From positions 51,251 through 115,250 of the forward strand of contig NZ_JACHFJ010000012.1 of NCBI RefSeq assembly GCF_014201825.1: DNA of 64,000 nt. The letters run 5' to 3'. Shown here in pieces: positions 1-8,835 of this stretch. Every line of letters starts with the position of its first letter. Positions within the stretch are counted from its first letter, which is position 1. A program made the position numbers and the translations under genes. Under the pieces are notes generated by a model. It was not told the DNA's origin and ran no database searches. It worked only from the letters and a program-made list of their open reading frames with translations. Origin of the DNA: Acidocella aromatica (GTDB lineage Bacteria; Pseudomonadota; Alphaproteobacteria; Acetobacterales; Acetobacteraceae).

Positions 1-760
1 GGACGAGGTCTTCCGCCTCTTCCTCGAACTCCACATCGGTATCGCGGATCACACGGAACAGGCCCGAGCCCTCCACGGTGAAACCGGGGAACAGGCGGCC
101 CATGTTCATCGCCACCAACTCTTCGAGCATGATGAAGCGGATCGGCCCCGCACCCGCGGGCAGGCGCACGAAACGCTCGATCTGGCTGGGCAGCGGGATC
201 AGCGCGGACATCTGGCCCTTGTCGTCATCGCGCGAGAGGGTGAGCGCCATCACCAGCCCCATATTGGGGATGAACGGGAAGGGATGTGCCGGGTCCACCG
301 CCAGCGGGGTGAGCACCGGGAACACACGCTCCATAAAATAGGAATCGAGGAAGGTGGCATCGTCCGAGGTCAGCTCGGCGGCGGTGCATACCACCAGCCC
401 GGCCTGGGCCAGCAGCCCTCGCAGCTCGGCATAGGCCGCCTGCTGTGCGCCGATCAGCTCGCGCGCATGGGTGTTTATGGCATGAAGCTGCTGCGCCGGG
501 CTCAGCCCATCGGCCGAGCGCTCCAGCACGCCCGCGCGTTCCTGGCCGATGAGTCCAGCCACGCGCACGGAGTAGAATTCATCGAGGTTGGAGGCGCTGA
601 TGGAGACGAAGCGCAGCCGCTCCAGCAGCGGATGGCGGGGGTTGCAAGCCTCGCCGACCACGCGGAAATTGAAATCCAGCCAGGAAAGTTCGCGGTTGAT
701 GAAGCGGGCCGGGTCATCCAGGCCGATATGCGGCACTTCCGCCGAATGAATCTGGTCCAT
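1..760 (-). CDS. ppk1: polyphosphate kinase 1, N-terminal part (runs off the window)
   Basis: About 253 codons of the N-terminus are present; the rest lies beyond base 1. The protein begins MDQIHSAEVPHIGLDD and continues with the PPK1 N-domain hallmarks FINRELSWLDFN and SNLDEFYSVRVAG, then the domain containing FPVLTPLAVDPAHPFPF. PPK1 reversibly polymerises the gamma-phosphate of ATP into inorganic polyphosphate. The catalytic histidines lie in the missing part. The start is set by AAGGAG seven bases upstream. It is the last of three leftward genes (AI-2E permease, hdaA, ppk), an order I associate with this group of alphaproteobacteria. Identity is secure; completeness cannot be judged. Confidence 0.93.
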   Translation of the reverse strand, partial: MDQIHSAEVPHIGLDDPARFINRELSWLDFNFRVVGEACNPRHPLLERLRFVSISASNLDEFYSVRVAGLIGQERAGVLERSADGLSPAQQLHAINTHARELIGAQQAAYAELRGLLAQAGLVVCTAAELTSDDATFLDSYFMERVFPVLTPLAVDPAHPFPFIPNMGLVMALTLSRDDDKGQMSALIPLPSQIERFVRLPAGAGPIRFIMLEELVAMNMGRLFPGFTVEGSGLFRVIRDTDVEFEEEAEDLV

Positions 761-813
761 GCCGTGCTCCTTAGCAGTAACGCAGTCTGCCCTGCGTGAC
801 GAGTTTGCAACAG

Positions 814-1470
814 TTACTCGTCTTCGGCCAAGCCCTCCAGTATCTCCATGACCAGCACACGGGTGATGCGCGCTCCCTTGTCCAGCGCCGCGCGGTCAAG
901 CCTGGCCACGGCTTCGCGGTAATAGGCCGGGGCGCGGGGCAGATAGAGTAACAATAAATTACGCACCGGCACGCTGAGTTGGAGCTGGCGCGCAGCACAG
1001 AGCCGGCTCAGCAGCATTTCCAGCAGTTCGTCCTCGGGCGGCATGATCTCCACGCTCTGCGCGGCGCGCAACCGGCTGGTGAGGTCGGCCAGCTTGTAGG
1101 ACATGCGCATCGGCGGCAGGCGCGAGGCCATCAGCACCGGAAACCCCGCCTCGGCGGCGGCGTTGAGCAGGTGCAGCAGCGCGCGCGGCTCCGGCACCAG
1201 CTCGGCATCGTCCACCGCCACCGGCCCGGTGGGGCGGATCAGCCCTTGCAGCCGCGCTCCCTCCACGATGGTCGCGCCATTCGCCTTGGCCCAGAGATGC
1301 AGCAGATGCGTCTTGCCGCAGCCCGCCTCGCCCCAGAGTACAAGGCGGCCATTGCTCCAGGCGTCCGGGCGGGCGAGCCATTCCCGCGCCTGGGCGTTGG
1401 AAGGGGCCGGGCAGAAATCCTCGGGAGCGAAATCCTGCTCCTCAACAAACGGCAGCGATAATTGCTTCAT
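814..1470 (-). CDS. hdaA: DnaA-related regulator HdaA (regulatory inactivation of DnaA)
   Basis: This 218-residue AAA+ protein has only the DnaA-like ATPase part and no DNA-binding domain IV. The N-terminus carries QLSLPF (residues 3-8), a classic beta-clamp-binding motif. Walker A is GEAGCGKT (47-54) and Walker B is VAVDDAE (84-90). Hda/HdaA binds the sliding clamp after replication starts and stimulates ATP hydrolysis by DnaA, which prevents re-initiation. It begins 10 bases after the stop of the AI-2E permease gene and is probably cotranscribed with it. Length and the clamp motif distinguish it from DnaA itself. Confidence 0.87.
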   Translation of the reverse strand: MKQLSLPFVEEQDFAPEDFCPAPSNAQAREWLARPDAWSNGRLVLWGEAGCGKTHLLHLWAKANGATIVEGARLQGLIRPTGPVAVDDAELVPEPRALLHLLNAAAEAGFPVLMASRLPPMRMSYKLADLTSRLRAAQSVEIMPPEDELLEMLLSRLCAARQLQLSVPVRNLLLLYLPRAPAYYREAVARLDRAALDKGARITRVLVMEILEGLAEDE

Positions 1471-1480
1471 GCGGCCCAGC

Positions 1481-2584
1481 TCACTCCGGCGCGGGGTCGA
1501 GGTAGAGCGGCGATTGCAGGTAGCGCCGCAGCCAGAAGCGCGTGAGCGCGCCCAGCGTGGCGGTCACCGGCACCGCCAGCATGATGCCGAGGAACCCGAA
1601 CACCGCCCCGCCCGCGAACAGCGAGAAGATCACCCACACGGCGGGCAGGCCGAGGCGGTCGCCCAGAAAGCGCGGCTGGATGACGTAGTCGTTGAACGCC
1701 TGCCCGCAGCCGAACACGATGAGCACCATGAGAATGCCGTGCCAGCCCGGATTCTGGTTGAGCGAGATGAGGATGGCGGTAATGCCCCCCAGCAGCGTGC
1801 CAACATAGGGGATAAAGGAAAGCAGCCCCGCCGCGAGGCCGACGATCAGCCCGAAATCCAGCCCCACCAGCGTCAGCCCCAGGGCATAGACCAGCGCCAG
1901 CACGAGGCAGCAGATCGCCTGCCCGCGAATCCAGGCGGCCAGCACGCGGTTCACCTCCATCGCCTGGGCGCGGATCACCGCCTCATACGGGCGCGGCAGC
2001 CAGTTATCCACATGGCGGATGATCGAGGGCCAGTCGCGCAGTAGGTAAAAGGTGACGATGGGGGTGACGATCAGCAGCGTCAGCACGTTCACCACGGCAA
2101 ATCCGCTGCCGATGATGTTCGTCACCGCCGTTCCAGCGAAGGAGACAATCGCCCCGGCCTGATTGGCGGCAATGTCACGCAGCTTGGCGCTCACCTGCCC
2201 AGGCCCGAGCCGCTCCTGCAAATCGTTGATCAGATGCCCGAAATCCTTCTGCGCCGTACCGATATAGCCGGGCAGGCTCTGCGCCAGCGCCGCCGCCTGA
2301 TCGGCGATGACGGGGTAAAGCTGCAGGATGAACAATACCACGAGGATGCCAAGCGCAAACAGCAGCACCAGCGTGCCAAGCCAGCGCCGCACGCCCAACT
2401 GCTCCAGGCGGCTCACCGCCGGATCGAGGAAATAGGCCAGCCCCGCCGCCACCACGAAGGGCAGCAGAATCGGCGAGAACAGATGGAAGAACAGCCACAG
2501 CCCGACCAGAAACGCCCCCAGCAGCCCCAGGCGCTGCCAGTGCACACGGGTGGCGCGGCGCCTATCTACGCCAAATTCGCTCAT
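1481..2584 (-). CDS. AI-2E family (PerM-like) membrane transporter
   Basis: The protein has 367 residues and about seven or eight hydrophobic segments. Two lie at the N-terminus, a large soluble loop follows the third (about residues 90-160), and a cluster lies in the C-terminal half, including [12 protein letters not shown] and [15 protein letters not shown], both typical of the AI-2E/PerM family. The substrate is not predictable: the family includes autoinducer-2 exporters and Na+/H+ antiporters. A longer reading to 2668 is possible, but the ATG at 2584 has GAAGG eight bases upstream and gives the normal family length. It is divergent from purM, with a 107-base shared promoter region, and is first of the leftward group with hdaA and ppk. 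Confidence 0.85.
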   Translation of the reverse strand: MSEFGVDRRRATRVHWQRLGLLGAFLVGLWLFFHLFSPILLPFVVAAGLAYFLDPAVSRLEQLGVRRWLGTLVLLFALGILVVLFILQLYPVIADQAAALAQSLPGYIGTAQKDFGHLINDLQERLGPGQVSAKLRDIAANQAGAIVSFAGTAVTNIIGSGFAVVNVLTLLIVTPIVTFYLLRDWPSIIRHVDNWLPRPYEAVIRAQAMEVNRVLAAWIRGQAICCLVLALVYALGLTLVGLDFGLIVGLAAGLLSFIPYVGTLLGGITAILISLNQNPGWHGILMVLIVFGCGQAFNDYVIQPRFLGDRLGLPAVWVIFSLFAGGAVFGFLGIMLAVPVTATLGALTRFWLRRYLQSPLYLDPAPE

Positions 2585-2691
2585 TGCCGTGCCTTCGGCG
2601 ATTGCACGGGGCAACCGCCTGTGATGAAACGCGACGGTGTTTGAGGACAGAGCAACGCCATGACTCATGGCTTAGCGCATCGGGGGCTTAT

Positions 2692-3723
2692 ATGACTAGC
2701 GTGACATACCGGGATGCCGGGGTTGATATCGAGGCAGGGGATGCGCTCGTCGAGGCGATCAAGCCGCTGGCCAAGGCCACGACCCGCGCCGGAGTCATGG
2801 GCGGCCTGGGCGGCTTCGGCGCGCTGTTCGACCTGAAAGCGGCGGGCTTCACCGACCCCGTGCTGGTCTCCACCACCGATGGCGTCGGCACCAAGCTGAA
2901 GATCGCCATCGAGACCGGCATTCACGACTATGTCGGCATCGACCTCGTGGCCATGTGCGTCAACGACCTCGTGGTGCAGGGCGCGGCCCCGCTGTTCTTC
3001 CTGGATTACTTCGCCACCGGCGCGCTGGATGTGGATGCCGCCAAGCGGATCATCGCGGGCATCGCCGAGGGCTGCAAACAGGCCGATTGCGCCCTGGTGG
3101 GCGGCGAGACCGCCGAAATGCCCGGCATGTACGCGCATGGCGATTACGACCTCGCCGGGTTCTCGGTGGGTGCGGCGGAGCGCAACAACCTGCTGCCCGC
3201 CAATGTCCGCCCTGGCGACGCCATCCTGGCCCTGCCCTCCTCCGGCGTGCATTCCAACGGCTTCTCTTTGGTCCGCCGCATCTTCGCCGATGCCGGGCTC
3301 TCCTGGGACTCCGAGATCCTGGGCGGCAAGCGCGCCGCCGATGTGCTGATGACGCCGACGCGCATCTATGTCCGCCCGATGCTGGCCCTGCACAAGGCCG
3401 GGCTGCTCAAGGGGGCGGCGCACATCACCGGCGGCGGCCTGCCCGGCAATTTGCCGCGCGCCCTGCCCGAAGGCACCGGCGCCGCCCTCACCGGCCCCTG
3501 GGCGATGCCGGAAATCTTCCCCTTCCTGGCGAAGACCGCGAATGTCGCGCCCGAGGAAATGCTCCGCGTGTTCAACTGCGGCGTGGGCATGACGCTGATC
3601 GTCTCCGACGCCGAAGCCGCCACCAAGGTGCTGCGCGAGGCGGGCGAGCAGCCCTTCCTGCTCGGCCATGTGTCGGATAAGCCGGGCATCGTCATCGAGG
3701 GCACGGAAAAACTCTTCGCATGA
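2692..3723 (+). CDS. purM: phosphoribosylformylglycinamidine cyclo-ligase (AIR synthase)
   Basis: PurM closes the imidazole ring (FGAM + ATP to AIR), the fifth step of purine synthesis. The 343-residue length is standard. Family signatures are [10 protein letters not shown] (38-47), TTDGVGTK (61-68), [11 protein letters not shown] (135-145) and [13 protein letters not shown] (244-256). An in-frame upstream extension exists, but the ATG at 2692 matches the usual N-terminus ([13 protein letters not shown]). The stop overlaps the purN start by four bases (ATGA), so the two are translationally coupled. Confidence 0.96.
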   Translation: MTSVTYRDAGVDIEAGDALVEAIKPLAKATTRAGVMGGLGGFGALFDLKAAGFTDPVLVSTTDGVGTKLKIAIETGIHDYVGIDLVAMCVNDLVVQGAAPLFFLDYFATGALDVDAAKRIIAGIAEGCKQADCALVGGETAEMPGMYAHGDYDLAGFSVGAAERNNLLPANVRPGDAILALPSSGVHSNGFSLVRRIFADAGLSWDSEILGGKRAADVLMTPTRIYVRPMLALHKAGLLKGAAHITGGGLPGNLPRALPEGTGAALTGPWAMPEIFPFLAKTANVAPEEMLRVFNCGVGMTLIVSDAEAATKVLREAGEQPFLLGHVSDKPGIVIEGTEKLFA

Positions 3724-4325
3724 GCAAACCCCGCGTCGGCGTACTCATCTCGGGCCGCGGCTCCAACATGGAGGCGCTGATCAAGGCGGCGAAAGCCCCG
3801 GATTTCCCGGCCGAGATCGTACTCGTGCTCTCCAACAAGCCCGAGGCGGCGGGGCTGGAGATTGCCCGCGCCCTCGGCGTGGCGGCGGAAGCCGTGCCCG
3901 CCAAGCCCTTCGGCAAGGACCGCGAGGCCCATGAGCGCGCGCTGGACGCCAAGCTGCAAGAGGCGGGCGTCGAGATCGTCTGCCTCGCCGGCTATATGCG
4001 GTTGCTCACCCCGTATCTGGTCAACCGCTGGGCCGGGCGGATGCTCAACATCCACCCCAGCCTGCTCCCCGAGTTCCCGGGGCTGGACACCCATGCCCGC
4101 GCCATTGAGGCCGGGGCGGCGAAGCATGGCTGCACCGTGCATCTGGTGACGGAAGGCATGGACGAAGGCCCCGTGGTGGCCCAGGCCGAAGTGCCCGTGC
4201 TGCCCAACGACACCGAGGACGCCCTGGCCGCCCGCGTGCTGGCGCAGGAGCACATCATCTACCCGCGTGCCCTGGCCGAGCTTGCCCGTAAAATCCGCTT
4301 GCCTCAGGCGGCGTCACACTCCTAA
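3720..4325 (+). CDS. purN: phosphoribosylglycinamide formyltransferase 1
   Basis: PurN transfers a formyl group from 10-formyl-tetrahydrofolate to GAR in purine synthesis. It has 201 residues, the usual size. The phosphate-binding motif SGRGSN is at 11-16. The catalytic triad is visible as Asn110 and His112 (in [14 protein letters not shown]) and Asp148 (in [10 protein letters not shown]). Start and purM stop share ATGA. Base composition matches purM. Confidence 0.96.
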   Translation: MSKPRVGVLISGRGSNMEALIKAAKAPDFPAEIVLVLSNKPEAAGLEIARALGVAAEAVPAKPFGKDREAHERALDAKLQEAGVEIVCLAGYMRLLTPYLVNRWAGRMLNIHPSLLPEFPGLDTHARAIEAGAAKHGCTVHLVTEGMDEGPVVAQAEVPVLPNDTEDALAARVLAQEHIIYPRALAELARKIRLPQAASHS

Positions 4326-4373
4326 ATCCGGACAAACGGGCCGCAAGGCCCGCCGGAATTGGGGAGAATACAA

Positions 4374-4523
4374 ATGGCAATACAACCCGCACCGGAAACC
4401 CCGGTGGATTTCGATACACCTTCGAAGAAAGGCTGGGAATTCTTTACCAAATTCCTGACCGTGAACGTCGCCCTCTGCATCGCGGCGCTGTTGCTCATCG
4501 GCCTGCTCACGGTGTGGCGCTAA
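4374..4523 (+). CDS. small membrane protein, probable aa3-type cytochrome c oxidase subunit IV
   Basis: A 49-codon gene starts with an ATG preceded by GGGGAGAA about eight bases upstream. The product has a polar head (MAIQPAPETPVDFDTPSKKG), a WEFFTKF segment and one hydrophobic helix (about residues 27-46) ending in VWR. This pattern of an N-terminal tail, a Trp-Phe motif and a single C-terminal helix resembles the bacterial aa3 oxidase subunit IV family (about 45-60 residues). The match is by eye only. It lies 48 bases after purN, and its TAA (4521-4523) overlaps the TAG of the convergent GNAT gene by two bases. The alternative is an unrelated single-pass protein. Confidence 0.55.
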   Translation: MAIQPAPETPVDFDTPSKKGWEFFTKFLTVNVALCIAALLLIGLLTVWR

Positions 4524-4972
4524 CCCTCCACAATCACCTGCCGCAGCAGCCTGCGCTTTGTGTCGGTGAAGCCCATCTTGCAATACAGGCTGTAGGCGCG
4601 CTCGTTCGGCGCCTCCACCTCCAGCAATAGCGTGCGGATGCCCGCCTCCCGTGCCGCCTCTATCGCCAGGGCCACACCCTGCCGCCCAAGCCCGCGCCCG
4701 CGCAGCGCGGGGAGCAGGTAAATATCGTCGATGAACCCGTCAGTGCCGCCATTCTCCACGCTGTAACCCAGCGTGAGGATAAAGAACCCGGCAGGCGCGC
4801 CGTCCAGCTCCAATATATAGGCGGGCGCCAAGGCCTCCCCGGCGGCAACATGCGCGAGCGTCGCCTCTCCCGCCTCATCCAACGGCGAGCCGTCCTCGAT
4901 ATGGAAATCCCGGGACATTTGCAGCAGCAGTTCCGCGTCCTCGGGGCGGGCGCGGCGGACGGTCAGGCTCAT
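4520..4972 (-). CDS. GNAT family N-acetyltransferase
   Basis: A single GNAT domain of 150 residues. The acetyl-CoA pyrophosphate-binding loop is RGRGLG (91-96), preceded by the beta-4 strand IDDIYLLPAL. The C-terminal part has NERAYSLYCKMGF, the usual GNAT motif B. The acceptor substrate cannot be told. It overlaps the upstream S49 peptidase gene by four bases (ATGA), so the pair forms an operon, but the family link gives no clear shared role. Confidence 0.85.
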   Translation of the reverse strand: MSLTVRRARPEDAELLLQMSRDFHIEDGSPLDEAGEATLAHVAAGEALAPAYILELDGAPAGFFILTLGYSVENGGTDGFIDDIYLLPALRGRGLGRQGVALAIEAAREAGIRTLLLEVEAPNERAYSLYCKMGFTDTKRRLLRQVIVEG

Positions 4973-5760
4973 CGCAGCGCCACCATGGCGGCGCGCTCCT
5001 CGGCAGCGTCGAGCACAGCCTCCGCCGTGCCGCGCATGATGAAGCGCAATATCCCACGCGGCGCGCGCGGGCGCAGCCAGACCGGCTTCGCCGTCTCCCC
5101 GCCAAGCTCCTTCACCACCTGATCGACATCCGCAAAGCCATCCACCAGCCCGAGCCCAAGGGCCTGGCTGCCCAGCATGTAGCCGCCGTCGAAAACCTTG
5201 CTGTCGTCATCGGTCAGGCGCTCGCCCCGGCGCTCGCGCACCCAGTCCTTGAACATGCCGTGCGCCTCGTCGAGCAACTCACGGGTGAAAGTCTCATCCT
5301 CCGGCTTCAGCGGCGCGAACATGTCGTTGCGGCGCTTATTCTCACCCGCGGTAAAAACACGGCGCTCGATGCCATGCCGGGCGATGAACTTGTCCAGCCC
5401 AAACCCGCCCGTGACAACACCGATAGACCCCACGATGGACAGCCGGTTGGCAAGGATACGGTCCGCCGCACAAGCCAGCCAATACCCGCCCGAGGCGCCG
5501 ACATCGCCAATCACTGCCGTCACCGCGACGCCGGTTTCCTCCGCCCGGCGGCGGATAAGCTGGCCAATCAAATCCGACTGCGCGGCCGAGCCGCCCGGGC
5601 TCTCGATGGCAAGCACCAGATTGCCGCTCTTCTTCGCCAAATCGAAACCGCGCTCGATGGCATCCGTATAGGCATCGAGGCTGATCATCCCTGGCCGTGC
5701 GGCGATCATTCCGCGAAAGGCGATGACCGGGATCTTGGGACGCATGAAGGGCAGTTTCAT
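4969..5760 (-). CDS. S49 family serine peptidase (SppA/SohB-like)
   Basis: The 263-residue protein has the short single-domain form of the S49 fold. The catalytic Ser-Lys dyad is visible: Ser90 in GDVGASGGYWLA and Lys142 in TAGENKRRNDMF. The oxyanion and substrate region IESPGGSAAQSD (52-63) is also typical. S49 peptidases cut signal-peptide remnants or membrane proteins. There is no signal peptide or strong N-terminal helix here, so the enzyme is probably cytoplasmic or peripheral. It begins an operon with the GNAT gene. Confidence 0.88.
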   Translation of the reverse strand: MKLPFMRPKIPVIAFRGMIAARPGMISLDAYTDAIERGFDLAKKSGNLVLAIESPGGSAAQSDLIGQLIRRRAEETGVAVTAVIGDVGASGGYWLACAADRILANRLSIVGSIGVVTGGFGLDKFIARHGIERRVFTAGENKRRNDMFAPLKPEDETFTRELLDEAHGMFKDWVRERRGERLTDDDSKVFDGGYMLGSQALGLGLVDGFADVDQVVKELGGETAKPVWLRPRAPRGILRFIMRGTAEAVLDAAEERAAMVALR

Positions 5761-5775
5761 GCCCTTCAGCTTAGT

Positions 5776-7017
5776 CTAGTCGGACGCGGACGCAAATTTC
5801 TCCTGCCGCTCCCGCTCGAACATATAGTCCCGCGTCAGCGGCACCGCCTCCTGGTCGCGCATGAGCTGGATCTGGAAGTTCATGTGGTCCGCAAGGCTGA
5901 AGCTGACTTCCGAACCCGAAAGATAGAACTCGAACATACGGCAGAAGCGCTCGTCGTAGAGCGAGGCGATGGCATCCCGGTTGGCGGAGAAACGCCGGCG
6001 CCAATGCGCCAATGTCTTGGCATAATGCAGGCGCAGGATCTCGATGTCGCCAATGACGAGCCCTGATTTCTCCACCGGCCCCAGCACCTCGGACAATGCC
6101 GGGGAGTACCCACCAGGGAAGATGTACTTGGCGATCCAGGGGTTGGTCGCCCCCGGTCCCTCGAACCGCCCGATGGAATGCAGCAGCGCCACGCCATCCG
6201 GCTTCAGGCAGCGTTTGATGGTGGCGAAAAAGGCCGGGAAATTCGGCACCCCGACATGCTCGAACATGCCCACGGAGACGATGCGGTCGAACTGCCGGTC
6301 CATCGCCCGGTAATCCATCAGCTCGAAGCTTACCCGGTCGGCCAGCCCCGCCTCGGTCGCACGGGCACGGGCAGCGGCAAGTTGCTCCTCGGAAAGCGTG
6401 ATACCCGTGACTCGCGCGCCGTAATCCCTGGCCAGCGTCAGGGCCGTGCCCCCCCAGCCGCAGCCGATGTCCAGCACCTCGAGGTCCGGCCTGTCCAGCA
6501 GCAGCTTGGCCGCGATATGCCGCTTCTTCGCCGCCTGGGCTTCCTCCAGCGCCTCATCCCCGCGCGGGAAATAGGCGCAGGAGTATTGCCGGTCGCGGTC
6601 CAGGAACAGGGAATACAGCCGCCCATTGAGGTCGTAATGATGCGCGACATTATGCTTGGACTGGCTTGCCCCGTTGGCCTGCAACAGCGGACGCAGCAGC
6701 CGGCCCAGCCTGGCGTTGAACGCCAGGCTGGGCAGATTGAAGTCCCGCAGGTTGTCCATCATCACGCAGAGCACGTCATGGATGGTGCCGTTCACCGGAA
6801 CCATCCCCTCATCCATGTAGGCTTCACCCAGGCCCAGCCCGGGGTTGAGCACCAACGCCCTTAGCGTCTGCTCGTTCTTTATATGGATCCCGGCGCGGAA
6901 CCCTTCACCGTCGCCATATTCGCTGCGCGTGCCACCGGGCCAGACGACCAGGAACGCCCCTCGGCGCACCAGCCTGGCGAGCATGCGATCCAGAAGCTTT
7001 TGCCATAGCCAGATCAC
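5776..7017 (-). CDS. cfa: cyclopropane-fatty-acyl-phospholipid synthase
   Basis: A SAM-dependent enzyme that turns unsaturated acyl chains of membrane phospholipids into cyclopropane rings, a change linked to acid and stationary-phase tolerance. The SAM site is LDIGCGWGG (182-190), followed by GITLSEEQ. The family motif QYSCAYFP is at 144-151, and the bicarbonate/active-site region near the C-terminus is present. Two ATGs lie upstream in frame, but a GTG at 7017 has a perfect GGAGAG seven bases away and yields the usual MIWLWQKLLDRML start (413 residues). It lies just beyond the rplI terminator. Confidence 0.92.
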   Translation of the reverse strand: MIWLWQKLLDRMLARLVRRGAFLVVWPGGTRSEYGDGEGFRAGIHIKNEQTLRALVLNPGLGLGEAYMDEGMVPVNGTIHDVLCVMMDNLRDFNLPSLAFNARLGRLLRPLLQANGASQSKHNVAHHYDLNGRLYSLFLDRDRQYSCAYFPRGDEALEEAQAAKKRHIAAKLLLDRPDLEVLDIGCGWGGTALTLARDYGARVTGITLSEEQLAAARARATEAGLADRVSFELMDYRAMDRQFDRIVSVGMFEHVGVPNFPAFFATIKRCLKPDGVALLHSIGRFEGPGATNPWIAKYIFPGGYSPALSEVLGPVEKSGLVIGDIEILRLHYAKTLAHWRRRFSANRDAIASLYDERFCRMFEFYLSGSEVSFSLADHMNFQIQLMRDQEAVPLTRDYMFERERQEKFASASD

Positions 7018-7085
7018 GTCTCTACTCTCCTTTTTTGGGAGAACATCAGCGATACTGACCATAACACAAAAAATGTGCCCGCAAA

Positions 7086-7124
7086 GAAAAACGTCCTCCA
7101 CCTGGGGGTGAAGGACGCTTTTTA
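7086..7124. terminator. rho-independent terminator of the rpsF-rpsR-rplI operon
   Basis: An 11-bp stem (7092-7102 with 7107-7117, one G-U-type pair) closes a four-base loop. The leftward strand continues into a T-run and the rightward strand into TTTTTATT, so it can work in both directions. It sits 38 bases after the rplI stop. Confidence 0.85.
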
Positions 7125-7154
7125 TTGCCGTATGAACAGGTTTTAAGCCAAGGC

Positions 7155-7712
7155 TTAGCCTTCGGCTTCTTCTTCCTGGCCAAAGAGCGGGCCGAGTTCC
7201 GGCTTCTCGTCGGCTTCCTGGGCGATCACCTCGCCACGGGCCTGCTTCTCCGCCTCTTCCACGGAGCGGGCGGCGTTCACCTTGATGTCGATGATCACTT
7301 CCGGGTGCAGCTCAACGCGCACGGAGGAAATGCCCAGCGACTTGATCGGGTGGACCAGCAGCACCTGGTTGCGGCTGATGGACAGGCCAGCAGCGGTCGC
7401 GGCATCGGAGATGTCGCGGCTGGAGACGGAACCATACAGCGCGCCAGCTTCGGAGGCCTGGCGGATCAGGGTGACGGTCAGGCCCGCCACGCGCTCAGCC
7501 ACGCGCTCCGCCTCTTCGCGGCGCTTGAGGTTCTGGGCCTCGAGCTGGGCGCGCTCGCGCTCAAAGCGCTCCTTGTTCGCCTTGGTGGCGCGCACGGCCT
7601 TGGCCTGGGGCAGCAGGAAGTTGCGGGCATAGCCCGGCTTCACCGACACCAGCTCGCCCATCTGGCCGAGCTTCTCAACGCGCTGCAGCAGGATCAGATC
7701 AACGTTTGCCAT
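7155..7712 (-). CDS. rplI: 50S ribosomal protein bL9
   Basis: The N-domain [17 protein letters not shown] and the signature [14 protein letters not shown] (27-40) identify bL9, which binds domain V of 23S rRNA. A long central helix (about 42-75) leads to the C-domain with SVSSRDI and HPIKSLG. The 185-residue length includes an acidic C-terminal tail (after about residue 150) that enteric homologues lack but alphaproteobacterial ones often carry. Last gene of rpsF-rpsR-rplI. Confidence 0.97.
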   Translation of the reverse strand: MANVDLILLQRVEKLGQMGELVSVKPGYARNFLLPQAKAVRATKANKERFERERAQLEAQNLKRREEAERVAERVAGLTVTLIRQASEAGALYGSVSSRDISDAATAAGLSISRNQVLLVHPIKSLGISSVRVELHPEVIIDIKVNAARSVEEAEKQARGEVIAQEADEKPELGPLFGQEEEAEG

Positions 7713-7724
7713 TGTCTTTTCTCC

Positions 7725-8000
7725 TTAGCTCAGCACGTAGGGCAGCAGGGCGAGGAAGCGGGCGCGCTTGATGGCCTTGGCCAGCTCACGCTGCTTCTTG
7801 CCGCTGACGGCGGTGATGCGGGAGGGGACGATCTTGCCGCGCTCGGAGAGGAAGCGGGAGAGCAGACGCACGTCCTTGTAGTCGATCACCGGCGCGCCGG
7901 CGCCGGAGAACGGGCAGGACTTCTTGCGGCGGAAGAACGGACGGCGGGCGCCAACGGCGGGGCGGCGCAGGCCGGGGGTCGGTTCGGTCGTTTCGGACAT
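7725..8000 (-). CDS. rpsR: 30S ribosomal protein bS18
   Basis: The 91-residue protein contains [19 protein letters not shown] (29-47), with a single Cys rather than a zinc set, and the signature [27 protein letters not shown]. bS18 pairs with bS6 on the 30S platform. Start and rpsF stop share one base (TAATG). There are 12 bases to rplI. Confidence 0.97.
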   Translation of the reverse strand: MSETTEPTPGLRRPAVGARRPFFRRKKSCPFSGAGAPVIDYKDVRLLSRFLSERGKIVPSRITAVSGKKQRELAKAIKRARFLALLPYVLS

Positions 8001-8476
8001 TAGATTTCCTCCTCGGCGCCGTAGTCATCACGGTCGGCGCGGAACTCGTCACGCGCGCGGAACTCCTCACGGCCCTCATCGAAGCCGCGCTTGCGGCCGG
8101 ACTCGAAGCGGCCAGCGGGCTTGGGCCCACGGAAGGAACGCTCACGGTCGTCGGCCTTGCGGGACAGGATGGCGGAGGGCTCCTCGGAGATCTCTTCCAC
8201 GCGCACGGTCATGAAGCGCAGGACGTCCTCGTTCAGGGTCAGTTGGCGCTCCATCTCCTGCATGGCGGGGGAAGCGGCATCCAGACCCAGAAGGATGTAG
8301 TGGCCCTTGCGGTTCTTCTTGATGCGGTAGGCCAGCGAGCGCAGGCCCCAATATTCGCGTTTCTTGACGGCACCGCCATCGGCTTCGATCGCGGCAACGG
8401 CGGCATCGGCGACGGCGTCGGCCTGCGCCTGGGTGATCTCGCTGCGCGCGATCACCACGGTTTCATAAAGCGGCAT
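8000..8476 (-). CDS. rpsF: 30S ribosomal protein bS6
   Basis: bS6 starts [14 protein letters not shown] and has the ferredoxin-like fold through about residue 100 ([19 protein letters not shown]). A highly charged tail of about 55 residues, rich in Arg, Glu and Asp, follows, longer than in E. coli bS6 but usual in alphaproteobacteria. First gene of rpsF-rpsR-rplI; its promoter must lie in the 8477-8835 gap. Confidence 0.97.
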   Translation of the reverse strand: MPLYETVVIARSEITQAQADAVADAAVAAIEADGGAVKKREYWGLRSLAYRIKKNRKGHYILLGLDAASPAMQEMERQLTLNEDVLRFMTVRVEEISEEPSAILSRKADDRERSFRGPKPAGRFESGRKRGFDEGREEFRARDEFRADRDDYGAEEEI

Positions 8477-8835
8477 ATGTCCCTCCCTACGGCTGATTCA
8501 GCTCAGGTCCTGGTCTGGACCACCCGGGAATCGGGGCGAGCATAGCCAGGCGCGATGCCACGCACCCAGCAGGGAAGGCGGGGCTTAAGCACGGATGACC
8601 ACGGAAAACAAGGGGGACTCCCGGAATCCACGCCCTCACGCCGCCATTTCCAATCCGGGCACGCCGTTCAGTGCACCAAGACGCCGGTTTTCCCCACCCC
8701 GTGCGAATGTCCATTGATAATCATTATTATCGTACAATTAGTTACTGTTTCGATGGTTGCACAATCACCTATTTTTTTGTGCAGATGCTTACAGTCCACT
8801 TTATTCTGGGTCATCAACAAAACAGGATCACTCCC
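8477..8835. other. divergent intergenic region between rpsF and the beta-barrel gene
   Basis: A 359-base gap. The left two thirds are GC-rich and show no convincing gene; a 75-codon leftward reading frame at 8487-8714 has no protein-like features. From about 8700 the sequence turns AT-rich, carries the Fur-like box (8714-8732) and a stretch of seven Ts, and leads to the gene at 8836. The rpsF promoter presumably sits near 8480-8560, but I cannot place it. Confidence 0.6.
8714..8732. promoter_or_regulatory. Fur-like iron box upstream of the beta-barrel protein gene
   Basis: The sequence TTGATAATCATTATTATCG contains the inverted hexamers GATAAT and ATTATC with four bases between them. GATAAT/ATTATC hexamers are the building blocks of the classical Fur box, though the canonical arrangement has three units. 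It lies about 105 bases upstream of the ATG at 8836 in an AT-rich promoter-like stretch. Iron (or manganese) control is inference from this motif. Confidence 0.5.

Noticed and set aside
1103..2044. A 313-codon rightward frame opposite hdaA and the AI-2E permease
   Set aside because: The translation is low-complexity Arg/Gln/His-rich antisense of well-identified genes, with no motif and no ribosome-binding site.
8487..8714. A 75-codon leftward frame in the rpsF upstream gap
   Set aside because: Composition is not protein-like, no Shine-Dalgarno is visible, and it covers the likely ribosomal promoter region.
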